Assembly: GCF_030463565.1 (NCBI RefSeq)
Contig: NC_134643.1
Location: forward strand, 178,046,491-178,110,490
Length of the DNA stretch: 64,000 bases
Direction: 5' to 3'
Origin: Pelecanus crispus
Taxonomy: Eukaryota > Chordata > Aves > Pelecaniformes > Pelecanidae
Part shown: in pieces, positions 47,471 to 59,200 of the stretch
How the letters are laid out: each line of letters opens with the position of its first letter
Numbering within the stretch: the stretch's first letter is position 1
The notes under the pieces: model-generated
What the model saw: only the letters and a program-made list of their open reading frames with translations
Databases searched by the model: none
Told to the model about the DNA's origin: nothing
Program-made: the position numbers and the translations under genes

Positions 47471-47818
47471 CATCTTGTATTACAAAACTGACCCATTTTA
47501 TTTTTTAAGACACAATTTAGAGATACACAATATAGACTTAGCATAGTGTGACCTCAGAAGTGTGATGTATGTTGTTAAATATCCACTACTGGTAATGTCT
47601 CTACTTTAATAAAGCCCACAGAGTTTGTAGATTTGACTTTTGACTGTAACAGCTTGTTCTGACCTTGGCTTTCAAGAAAACCTGTTTAACAACTGTTCAT
47701 GTCAGTTCAAAGAAGCAATGCTCAATTCTGTGACTTGCAATCTCAGGCTAAATGCTACATGCACCAGCTACAAACACTTGAAACACCTGTGGCTTTAGGA
47801 CACTCTGCCAAAAGCCTT

Positions 47819-47908
47819 TCACAGAATCACAGGAGGGTTGACGTTGGAAGGGACCTCTGGAGGTCATCTGGTCCAACCCCCTGCTCAAGCAGGACCACAT
47901 AGAGCCCT
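47819..47908 (-). mobile_element. Short CR1 3' fragment
   Basis: Minus-oriented CR1 terminal 90 bases: 'cacagaatcacaggagggttgacgttggaagggacctctggaggtcatctggtccaaccccctgctcaagcagg'. Nothing upstream in CR1 order follows. Confidence 0.8.
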
Positions 47909-50900
47909 TTTCTCCAGCGATATCACCCGTCGTCTTCCTGCAGCAACAGAAGCAGGAGAGATATGCAATCCGATGGCTTAGGTCTGTTGTGTAGAAAGAC
48001 CGTGGTTATGGAAAGCTGTCTAATGTCCACAGCATATTTCATGATTAAATTTTTGTGGTTTCAAGGTTAGAGGAAGACCATCTCTTTATGCTCTGAGAGC
48101 TTTTACAAGCCCCAGTTTTTAAGTGGCAATGGCTCAGTTTGATTCAATTCACTATGCAGGAGTCAACAGTAGAAAAGCAAATGACTAAACATTCATATAA
48201 ACATTGATCTTCTTGAGGCAGTCAAGTAAGAGTAATACAAAGCTGACCTGCTGCTCTGTTGAAGCACTAGTAGGTGTAATTATGGCGAAAGGCAGAAGTG
48301 CCTCAGCTTTCAGATGCTCAGGAATTGAGAGACATTTGCTATTTGTGAAGGACGGAAGGGGGAGTCTTCAGGTCTGCATCCATTCTGTGACATTATCCTC
48401 AAAGCTCACATTGATGCCTCCTGAGATGAAACTCACTCTAGAGTAGACAAGGAGTATCAGGAGGAATATCATTTGACTGCTTCTACACAGAACAAAGGCA
48501 GTATATCTACAGATGTACAGCTATCCATATCTAAATAGCAACTAACAGCAAAACTCAAAACTCAGTGAAAGTACAAACTAAAAATCTGAACAACATACAA
48601 AAATGTTTTTATTCCATCAAGCCATCCTGATGCCATCCAGTTTCATCAGCCCTGCTGTTTAAGCCCATGCTCTGATGCTCAAGGCCGTGGTACATTGCAA
48701 GGACATGGAACCCTTGATCTCCGGACGATCCACTCAGATACATCTAAGGCCTGTAATGCTCAAATGCTTTTTCTGCGAGACACTAGGGGCCCCAAGTCTG
48801 GAAGTGGTGGATTACATCTTTTATGCAAAACCAGAATCACATTTAACGCTAGCAGAAAACCTACAATCAGAGATGAATGTTTAAATCCAATTGCAAATGC
48901 AATCGCATTTTCCTAAACAAAAAGATGGCGCATTAGAAGGATAGACTGAAGAACTTCATAATGCCATAGCCTGGTCTGGCAGCTTCAAAAAAATTAAACT
49001 CACTTAAAACAAAAACCAAAAAACCAAGCAGACAAACAAATAAAAAAGAAGAATAATTAACCTTTTTTCTGTATGACATAAACACTGACTGATGAAGGCT
49101 GGATAGGTTTGTCAAAAAGATGGATGTGCCCAAAAGTTATTCTCTTCTACAACTACTTTTTGTATTAAAAAAATAAAGGGACAAATCTGAGTTAAAAAGA
49201 GATCTATGGACATTTAAGAAGATGTCAGCTTTCAAAGAAAAATCTTTAACACTTAAAAATTGCAGCTTTATACATTGACAAAGACTTATTGAGCACAAAT
49301 TCAATGGCTTTGGAGAGGCGTCAGTGGAAATAAAATCTCAGAAATCTCAGGAACGATTGATATCTCTGTCTTGGCTGGCAACATTCAGCTCTCACGTGAG
49401 TAGATGAAACAATAAAAATGTAAATAAATACAACCCATTATTTTTAGACATCAAAGGTCACTAAATTGAGTTAGATAAGACTACTGCAAACTAAGCACAC
49501 AGCAAACCTATGAACTTCGGGAGTTATATATGAAAACATCTACACTACTCTGATGAACTTAAGGTTTTTAGAAGGCAAAAGGGCTGTTAGGAATCTCTAA
49601 TTCTGATGCATGAATAAATAAGGGAATTAGATTTGTATTACTTTATTAACATAATAATTTATTTGTATTTTAAGATTATTGATGTTAAAATGCACTTTTG
49701 ATATTAATCCACAGAATATACTTGTCTATTTTTGTATTTTTGAGATTTCTACTGTTTAGTTCCTGTTAAATATTTGGTATCCACAGATCATATACATGAT
49801 ACAGACTACCACTACCATTTAGCAACAGGAACCAAGTTTTTAAATTAAGGTGTTAAATTGTTGAAACGTAAGGAAAGGGTCTTCAATTCTGCTTTTGCTG
49901 CTTTCCAATCTGTTCAAAGATTCATTTTTTTTCCTTGTTATCTTCTTCAGGACTTTAATTGTACAGGTAGGGATGAAATTTAGGGTATGTTTTGTTTTCC
50001 CTTGGACAGTTCATGAATTTTACATTGAACAGCTACAGGAGAAATAGAAACTTACATGTCTCTCAGAAATATGACATTGTAGAAGTCAATAATTACTTTG
50101 ACCCTTTGCACAGATTTTCTATTATGTTGCACTAAATGAAACATGATTTTCAGGATTTTTTTCAGTTAAAGTACTGATTTCACATGTGACTAAAGTTTGA
50201 TTTAAGTAAAGATTATTCTTTATTTTGTGTTTTTAAAATTGTTATTAAGAACCCACAGATGTTATGTCTTAAATAGAAACCACCTTATGTAGAGAAGCCA
50301 CTTTAGAAGGAGGAGGAAATGGTTTCCTCAGATCTAATAAATAGTTTGACTTTGTACTCCTCTAATTCCTGCCATGAAATGAAATTAACATTGCCTGAAA
50401 GATGCTACAGAACATTGCAGTTACTTCTGAAGACGTGGGATCTAAATCTTTATAAGGCCTTAAAGATTGCAAGTCTGCAAACTAGAACTGGGAATGTCAG
50501 CAGCTTTTATTTATTTATTTACTTATTATAGTTACTCTGAATATCGCCACAGAAGTGCAATAGCAGCATACTTCTCTCAACACAGTAATGCTCAAAAACT
50601 ACCACATGCAGACAAGTCTTATCCAGTGCATAAAATGTATTCGTGTAATCCTTTTGCTGATCACAAATTTCATTTATTTACAGCACTGTGTTTCTGAATG
50701 GCTGGAAAGCAGTTTAGAAAATGAAATAGCAAACACAGAGAAGTTGCTACCATGATTATATCCATACATTTTATGTGGGGAAGCCTTAGAGGCTGTGTTT
50801 TCTTGCTGGCTGTTGTATATTCAAGGATCAAAGGGACAAAGATGACAGCAAAGTGGACTGAGACAGTGCTTGCCTGAATTATTTCCACTAGACACTGGCT

Positions 50901-52329
50901 TTTGCAAAGGATTAAGGCCAGACCCAAACCCAAATTTAGATGCTTATCACAATGCCTAAATTTCTGTGTGCCTGTCCCTTCAAAGACCCATCAGAATCCC
51001 AAGCTTAGTGACCCTTTTTATGTGTTCAGAGAGAGTTAACTTACAAGTTGGTGACTGTGAGCCAAGGACTTCTTAGATGTCTACAGAACAGTCTCCAGAG
51101 AATTTCAGGCTCTGGTGATTTTCTGTCTACTGACTGGATGTGCTGTTCACTCTCCACTATGTAAGGAAACTGAAGTAAATCTTGTAATTGGGAAGTCCTC
51201 GCTGAAGTACCTAAGCTGGCAGTTTATTTGGTTGGCTTGCTACACTCTCCAGTTTTCAACAAACCTTCAAGGATGATAATCAAGCCAAAAATAATCACAT
51301 GCAGGCAGCCTTACCTTCCTCCAGCTCTAATTTAGCTGTCTCAGATACTGGATTTCTTGGCAGTCTCTCTGCTGAGGTCAAGTGCTTCTTGGTGGCATGG
51401 TAAATTTTAAATAAGGGTCATAATTGCCAATGACCCTTGCCCCGTTACAGATGCAGCAAAGTAAAGTTGAGCTTTTTCAAACAGAAGTACTAGCGGTCCA
51501 CAGCAGGTTCCCATGGGCAGGATGAAGCTGGGGACAGATCTTGGAAGGAGTTCCCATGCCGGGACAACAGGCCGGCATCCCCTTTATATCCAAACATGTC
51601 TTCTTGCCTTCACTCCTGCTCTCTAAGGGTCCCTCTACTGTTATTCTGACTCCGGTAGGACTTTGGAATCTTCACAAATTCACAGGTCAGCCAAGACCAC
51701 AGTTGCCATCTCATGTAACTTGACAACCTGAAGTCGTTCTCTGAGAAAACGAGGCAGGCAGCTTCAGAGTCATCCACTCAGCCCCAAGAGAGACAGCGAA
51801 TGATTTCTTTGAAATATTTGCCTTTGTTTATTGACTGTGCACAACGCCTCGCTCAGGAGCTCAGGTGAGACACGGGTCTTTTGGAAGCCCACCAAACTGA
51901 GGCAAATTCACCACCGCCATTTTCTTTCAGCGCTCGGTTAATCCAGGGCACCAGCAAAAACAGCGGCATACGTTAACTCCCATGGGAAGGCCCTGCAGTG
52001 GTGGGCACTGGTTTTTGGGGGGCCAGTCCATGCGCCCCCACCACTGTTGCCTCTGGGGGTGACTGAGCAGCCGTGTGGGCGCCGCTCCTCAGCCAGATCC
52101 ACCTCACGGGGCCCAAACCAGCCGGGGAACCGCTACGCGCAGGTCGGTGTCGGCACCCGCGGGCCCACAGCAGGGCCCCATCCCACCCCACACAGGGCTG
52201 ACGTCGGGGTGACACGGGACTTTGCTGTCCACAGCCATGTTTCCAGAGAAATTTTTCACTCCGACCTTTTCTTAAAAAAAAAAAAAACAATTTTTTTTTT
52301 TTTTTCCCTGTCAGTTGCAAACATTGACA
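47909..52329. other. Intergenic upstream of RBM26, nothing recognised
   Basis: AT-rich to about 51.4 kb, then increasingly GC-rich toward the promoter. An A13-CAA-T16 inverted homopolymer pair sits at 52,274-52,305, just outside the CpG island. No exon of a neighbouring gene was recognised. Confidence 0.5.
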
Positions 52330-52540
52330 TCAGTTCGCCCCACAGGGGCAGGAGCGCTCGCTGCGACTCCCTGCTCCTGCAGGGCGCGTTTCCTCATCGC
52401 AGCGCTCCCCGCACTACCCGGGAGGCCGGGGCACCGCGCTCCCCTCTACGGGAGGGCGGCGATCGGGCCGCTGCCGGCTGCTGCCACCCGGCCCGCACCG
52501 GCAGCCGCCGCAGCCCCGCAGCCCCGCACCCCAAGCCCAC

Positions 52541-52606
52541 AGCCCCGCCCCGCCCCGCCCCGCCCCGCCCCCCCCTTCCCCTTCCCCTTCCCCTTCCCCT
52601 TCCCCT
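52541..52606 (+). repeat. (CCCCG)n followed by (CCCCTT)n low-complexity tract
   Basis: Short tandem GC-box-like CCCCG units pass directly into five or six CCCCTT units in the core promoter. Potential Sp/KLF-binding and triplex-prone tract. Confidence 0.8.
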
Positions 52607-52661
52607 TCTCCTTCCCGCCCGGCCCGGCCCCGCCTCCCGGCAGCCCCCGCGCGCCGCCCGT

Positions 52662-52671
52662 CCTCGCGAGA
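52662..52671 (+). promoter_or_regulatory. TCTCGCGAGA-type element 1
   Basis: Reads CCTCGCGAGA, nine of ten bases of the palindromic TCTCGCGAGA box known from CpG-island promoters and bound by BANP. Confidence 0.6.
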
Positions 52672-52679
52672 CTCCATAT

Positions 52680-52689
52680 TCTCGCGACA
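52680..52689 (+). promoter_or_regulatory. TCTCGCGAGA-type element 2
   Basis: Reads TCTCGCGACA, nine of ten bases of the box. It starts 18 bp after the first element. Confidence 0.6.
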
Positions 52690-52696
52690 GCGGGGC

Positions 52697-52707
52697 GCCG
52701 CCATCTT
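52697..52707 (-). promoter_or_regulatory. YY1-type site (AAGATGGCGGC on the minus strand)
   Basis: Exact core of the YY1 motif, with the minus strand reading AAGATGGCGGC. Such sites are typically within tens of bases of transcription starts of housekeeping genes. Confidence 0.6.
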
Positions 52708-53138
52708 ACCTGCTCGCTCGCCCGCTCTGTCTGGCGCTGCGGCGGAGGGGAGAGCGGGGTGGGGGGGGCGCGGCGGCGGCGCGTTTCGGAGCAGCGCTCG
52801 GAGCCCCTTCGTTCGTCGGGCCCGCCGGCCGCCCTGCCCTCCGCCAGCCGCTGTAGGCGGGGGGGAGAACCGCGGAGCGGCCGGACCGCGCTCCCCGGGC
52901 AAGGAGCGGCGAGAGCGGGGCCCGCAGGGAGCAGCCGCCGCTCGGCTGGTTCCGCCCCCTTCGTGGCGCTGGGCCTCCGGCCCCTGCCAGGCGGCCTCTG
53001 CCGAACCGGGAGGCGGCCGCGGCCTCGGCGGGTGGGGGGAGGCGCGGCGGGAGCCGGGGTCCCGGCCGGCGGGGGCGGCGCGGACCCCGCCGCCGTTGCT
53101 GCTGCTGCCGGGGAGGCGGGGGGCCCGGGCCGCTCTGG

Positions 53139-53209
53139 ATGGTGGTTAAAATGATCATAGAAAACTTCGAGGCGCTGAAATCCTGGCTCAGCAAAACCTT
53201 GGAGCCCAT
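53139..53209 (+). CDS. RBM26: RBM26 (RNA-binding protein 26), coding exon 1
   Basis: RBM26 is a nuclear protein with a PWI-like N-terminus, a CCCH zinc finger and RRM domains. It works with ZFC3H1/MTR4 (PAXT) in exosome-linked decay of polyadenylated nuclear RNA. The exon encodes MVVKMIIENFEALKSWLSKT followed by LEP and two bases of an Ile codon. It matches the start of vertebrate RBM26; I recall Ser rather than Val at residue 3 in human. It ends CCCAT/gtgagt, a strong donor in phase 2. The start is chosen because it is the first ATG of the GC-rich leader and gives the conserved N-terminus. A second in-frame ATG lies at codon 5. Base -3 is T, so initiation context is moderate. Later exons are not in the window. 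Confidence 0.93.
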
Positions 53210-56200
53210 GTGAGTAGTCGCGACCCTTCCTCTCTCCTCCGCCCCCTCCAAAATAAAACACCTCTTGGAAAAGACGGGCATCCTCAGGGGAGGGAAGCGC
53301 TGTGCCGGAGAGGCCCGGGAGGGCATCCCGGGAGATGCCCTCCCAGCGCCCTTCCCCCGGCCCCCTTCCGTGGGGGCCCTGCACGGGGCCGCGCCGTTCC
53401 CCCGCGCTCCCGGCTCCGTCCTCGGCCGGGAGGTAGGACCGGCTTTCTCCGGAGGATGCCGCTTCCCCCCCTAGCGACCGTATTCGCCTTTCCCTTTGTA
53501 GCCCAGGGTAAGCGGGAGGTGATGTGTCTGCCTCTGCAGCTCGCTGCTCCTGCTCTCGGTCCCCGTGGAAGCCAGGTTAATAACCACGGCCTGCCCTGTC
53601 CGCTGACCTTCTCTGAGAGAGCTCAGGTGCCATTGGGGCGTTTTCCAGGATAGTGGGCATTTCCCAGTAGCATTTTCTATAGACTTGCCGCACGTCGTTC
53701 TCGGTCGTTTTGAATATCTGACGCTCTCTTGTTTCCCTCCCTCCCCCCCCCCCCCAAATAAAAATTGCATCAGTAGAGCACTTGGGAATAGGAGCCCCAG
53801 AGAATAATTTGCCTATTTGTGAATACCCGCTTGGCCTGTAAGCATAACATTCATGTGAGTAATTGGAACTCTTCTGCAAACAGTCCGTGTCTTCCTTCTC
53901 TGAATGATATTTTAGTAGAACTGCGATGTGAACTTGGTTTTAAAGGTTTCACCTTCTGGAAGTATGGTGTCTACAGACATTTTAGATCAAGGCATGCACT
54001 GGAATTGTCATACTGAAACACTGTTTTAACATGTCTGAATTAAATTGCTGGAGCTTGATTTGAGTCAATAGAACTAGAACTTATAAATTAATTGTGGTAT
54101 TAACTTTTCTTCTGAGATGTTTGGCCACTGTTGATTTTACTCTGATGCTGTCAAATAGGGAAAAAAAAAAAAAGAAGTCTGCTTTATGGCTTTCATAGCC
54201 ATTACTTAAGTATATGTATGTACATGCACAGTTTGTATGGCTTATGCTGAAATAACTTGAATAACTTACAAAATGCTTGGACATTTTTAGGAGAGCTTCA
54301 CTTGTGGTTTGAGGAGGGGGTGGTGGTGTTCTTTTTTTTCAATGGGACCTAATCTGAACCACACTGAAATAGACGAGTCTTGAACTTCATTTCAGTGGAC
54401 TTTGAATTAGGCCTGCAGCAAATTACGCTGAGTGCTTTTATATAGAAGGTTCGACCCTTAAGACTGTAGTAGAGATTATTTTTTTTAATTTGCAAAAAAA
54501 ATGCATTATCTCATAAAGGTGTAGTTCTGGGAAGGCAAATTAGTCTTTGTCTTGGGTCAATGTAAGGGAATATTAGAATAACAGAGCATGTTGTGTTCTC
54601 TGGTAATAGATCCAGCTAGTCCTCTGATGTAGAATGCTCCCCGTTGGTCTCTGGATACTTTTTTGCACTGATTCTGTTAATGGCAATCAGCAGTTCGATA
54701 TCAGTACTTAGAGTGTGCTGGTCAAGAGGCTTGGAACAGGCGATACTTAACTTTGGAAAAATCTTGTCATTTCCAAAATACATGTCGGTAATTTGAAATG
54801 ATAAATCATACACACTTATCTCTCAGTTGGTCAGCAGCTGGAGATAGATATGTTAGCTTCAAAGAGTTTGTAAGGATCATTTTTAAATTCTGTGAAATCT
54901 GAAACTGGAAGGCCACTAGTGGCGTTCACAGGAATGCTTCAGTTGACTTCAAAATCCCTTTATTGAGTAAATACATTAGGTTGCTTTGATTTTGCAGAAC
55001 GGTATCCAAAATTCATTTATACTGTCCCTCTGCTCTTTCTTGAGTATTATGCATCAGGAGCTGAAGTTTGACTTTCACCAGTGAATAATGAAAGTTTCCT
55101 ATTCACAATATAAAAAGTATCAAAAGTTTGCCAGATACTATTTAGCTGGAGGTCAGTATGGTTCCTCAGTCTTTCCCCTCAAGCTCCATTCATTAGTGAT
55201 GTGTAGTAGTAACTTCTTATCCAGGTAACAAACTCAGGTTGTTCCATGTTTCTCTGTTTGTTTGATAGATAGTCTGTGATAATCTGCTAGTGATAGTCAG
55301 CAGTTAAAGGATGAAATTGGGATTTTTAGCTTTTGTGCTCAGTGCAGTTTTCTGCTTTTTAGCACTAAAAGGACCAGCGTGTTTCTGTTAGTTAAATGCA
55401 GTGTGTGAGCAGTTCAAATGTGGTTCTCGTGCTGGAAGATGTATGTCGTGGGGTAGGGAATTGCTGACCTGGAGGACGTTGAGTTCTCTGAATTTTTAGC
55501 CTTGGGAGGAAACAAACCAGCAGGGCCTGTTAAATTCAGCTGTCATTCAGTTTTGTGCAATGTCCTATGTAACTGCATTAGTCTAATAATTATTGGAATT
55601 AGTGGAGAAGTATTGTCATTTCCTAGCAGTCAAATACTCTTGGAGCTGCTTCTGATCTCAGCTATCTGAAATGTGTGCCTACAGCCATAGCTTCTGGCTG
55701 TGTGAAAATTTTACTGTGCAGTTACTTCTAAAGAAGTTACTTCTAAAGAAGTAACTGCTGTTGGTGCAGTACTAGTACAATGAGGCCCTAAGTGCTGGTT
55801 GTCTGGAGGTGTTACCATAGTCTGAAAATAGTTTTTGACTTGTCTTTTCCTTTCAATGAAACAAAAAAATGTGCCAACTTTTTTATCTCCTGGGTCTTTC
55901 AGAAACCTTTAGCTGCAAGATAGGCAGCTGAATTTCCTAAGTAGACTAAAGAAGACACCACTGTATTAGATCATTATGGAGGTGTTGTCTTGGTAGTTTT
56001 AAGGGGAGAAGTGCATTTAAGAAGACACCTAAATAAATGTCACACAAACGTATATAGGTCTATATTTATGTGCTAGTTATCTAGAGCTGAGTAGTTAGAA
56101 CATGCTTTCTGTTCCAAGTTGCCCATTTCCAAGTAGCTAGCAGTTTTTAATCAGGATGTATATAGCTTGTTCCAAAGACCATAATGTGTGCTTCTGAAAC

Positions 56201-59200
56201 ATGTTTCAGAGCTAGAAGATAGCAATGTCCATCAAGATTGTTCCATTTCATCATGGAGTTTTATCTTTATAGTATTAGCGAGAATGCTAACTTTTAGTCT
56301 AATGAAACAAGTGTGCTATATAATTGTATGGACTGGACATAATTTGGTTGTTGGATTGCTTTTACGTGGTGACTCTGGGAAACACTGTTCATAGACAATG
56401 TTTGGAGGAGAGGGATGATGGAGGATTTATGTTTTGGAATTTTTTGTTTGTTTGTGGGGGGTTGTTGGGTTGGTTGGTTTGGTTTGGACTGCTCTAACGC
56501 CTTCGGCAAAGCCTTGGTGATCCTCCATGCAAACACTCTTTATCTGAGTTTGGTTGTGTTGCAGTGAGGCAGCAACTGCAAAAGCTACCATGCTGGAGCA
56601 TTTACACGGTCCAGCTCTGCTTGAGGCTGGTAGAACTCCAGTAACTTTCTGCAGTTCTCCAAAGAGAGGCTGCTTTTGTGGTTTTGGAAGTAACTCTTCG
56701 AGCAGCTCAGTTTGGTGTACAGAGAATTACTAAATGTGCACACAGAACTGTTACAGATCCATCTATGTGAATGTAGTACCAGTGTAAACAAAGCGGCAAG
56801 AGTATTTTTTTGTGCGTGGCTGCTCCGTATTTGACTAGAACTATGTTGTATGTTCAACTCCAGTCAGCTCTGTAAAGAAGGCGTTTGTCAACAGTCGTCT
56901 TTGTTGCTTGCAGACAGTAGTATGCTTAGTTTCTACTGTTACACACTTTTTCTTGTCCATGGCATGGCTTCTGTAAAGTATTTGAAAATAATATTAAACT
57001 TGGACTATAACTTTATGTCTGTTGCTTCTAATTTCTGTACTAAGAAGGTCCTCACTGAGCTGTATCTATTCTGATGGTTTTCTTTTCTGCAAGTCCATTC
57101 CAGATGCTGTATAAACTATGTATATAATCCTTGCTGGAATATCAGGATCTGGATTGGCAAAGTTCCAAGATTTTTTCTCTTTTTTTTTTCCTTGAATTTG
57201 TTTGACTCTCTACCTGTGAAAAAATTAGCTCTTTTATACTAATGCTGCACTCACCATTTTGTCTTGTAAGACATTGTAATGTTCTCCCCCTTGTCCTAAT
57301 TCTTTACAGTGGAAATTTTTCTTGTTTTTAATTACTTTGTGTAAAATAAATTTAATTAAAATCTTCTGCTGGCCCACTGGATTTTACTTACCAGTTGATT
57401 AAGGCTCCCATATCTAATTTTTTTCCATTTTGCTGTATTTACGTTTTTATGAAGGGTTGCTCATGTACTAAATCAGACTTGCAAGGAAGGTGAAAAAATA
57501 CCTGAAATGATGTTTATGCACTATTTAGGCATACCTCATTAAAATGGAAAGGTTTTTTTGCGTTGGTTAATTATGTAGGTGGTTATGGTGTTGTAACTAC
57601 TTATGTGAGACAGAATAAAATCCAAATTGTTTAAAGAATATTTTTAATATATTTATCATTGGAATATTTTATGGCAAACAGTATGCTCTGGTGTACAGTT
57701 ATGCCTTCACTGTTCTATTTTTTGTTTGTCATGTTTTTTAACCTTTCCTTGTTAAATCTCATATTTTGGGTCTGTTTGGATCTTTGCTTAATTGTTAATA
57801 GGTTACTGGTTAGTTATTTTCACCCATTTACTTAAGAAAAGTAGTGAATAAAAAAGGTTTAACAGTGGTGTTAAGGAATGTGCTAATAAGCCAAGATACT
57901 GCAAGAATAGAAATAAGTTAAAATGAAAAACTTCGATGTTCCTTTCCACATATATGTGGCACACCATCCTACCAATAACACTCAGCGGCCCACCAGGGAG
58001 GTCTCACTCTCGTTTCCCATGAAACTTCCTAAGAAGTTCAAAAGCAATAGATGTTTCTCTTTTTTCCACTTACTCTGTTAACACTACATTAAGCTATTTA
58101 TAACTAAGATAAATAAAGCACAAATACATGTCACTGGTATGTCCCTCCCTTAACACTAGTGAAGTTAGTCTTCTACATCTGTTATGAAACTTGGTAGTTT
58201 GTTCACCTGACTCATGGAGAGCTGCTGTATTTGAGAAGTGGAGGTTCCTAAGTTAGAGTGCTGATACTGCTAAGCTTCTGTGTAAAAATACTATGGTAGA
58301 ATTAAAATAGTGATATTATAAGGCGTAGTCGAAAGCAGAAAATACAGAGAAAATTATTCCTGTTACAGGAAACTTTTCTTGTTCTTACGCTGAACATCAG
58401 CAGTGAAATGGAACCCCTTGGCTGCATCGCAAGTCATAGAGACACTATGATGATTTTTGCTTTCTGCATTGAATGTGTTGGACAACTAGCAAGCTGACAG
58501 CTGTTCTGCCTCATGAGAGCTGTCTTGAATCTAGAGGTGGCATTTGAAGCTGCCCGTTGCTGGTGGCAGCTGTATGAACATGTCAGACCTGGATATCATG
58601 ATAATTTAGAACGACTGTAATGACATCAGTAACTTATGTAACAGCGTTGGAGGCTGTTGCATTCCTCCATGTATTTCTATTACTTTAAGTACTGTTAAAG
58701 AGTTAATGAAAGCGAGGGTTACAGGAGTGATCCTTCTCATCTACAGTAGTGTCTCAAGATAAAAGTCAGATCTTGCTGAATGAGTCTGTCATTCGTTTTA
58801 CTTATTGAACGCTGTGGCTTTTTATAGATCTTTTTTAGTAGCAACACAACAGAATGGTACATTATACTTTTATGCCTAAATTATACCAGCTGCTCTGCTC
58901 AATATGCAGTGTACATTGTTCTGAACCCACTCAGCCTTGCAAATATGAAGCATGTCTCTCGGCCTTTAAACATAACCATGTCCACCCTGGTTAATGTCAA
59001 GAACTGAGCAGTATTCTAGAGAAGTATAAATATTAATCTTTAGGCAACAAAACTAGACTCTGCAATTTAGTTTGTAAATTCTCAGGATCAGAGTACAGCA
59101 AATAACATGCACCCACATGTTATTTCCTTTACAGAAAGACCAATTGCCTGGAGGACTTCAGACATGCTTTTCTGGTTTCAGTGTATTGCAGTAGTTTAAA

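Larger units (their letters stand above)
52330..53480 (+). promoter_or_regulatory. CpG-island promoter of RBM26
   Basis: A sharp switch to very GC- and CpG-rich sequence. It holds GC boxes ((CCCCG)n, about 52,541-52,570), a CCCCTT-type pyrimidine tract (about 52,571-52,606), two near-perfect TCTCGCGAGA-type elements (52,662-52,671 and 52,680-52,689) and a YY1-type GCCGCCATCTT (52,697-52,707). No TATA box is evident. About 430 bases downstream comes the first ATG of the leader, the RBM26 start. The layout fits a TATA-less broad housekeeping promoter. The exact start site cannot be read from sequence. Confidence 0.85.

Noticed and set aside
52047..53384. Long frames in the CpG island on both strands (up to 312 codons)
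   Set aside because: Stop-poor GC-rich leader/promoter sequence. Only the 53,139-53,209 frame matches a known protein and ends at a splice donor.
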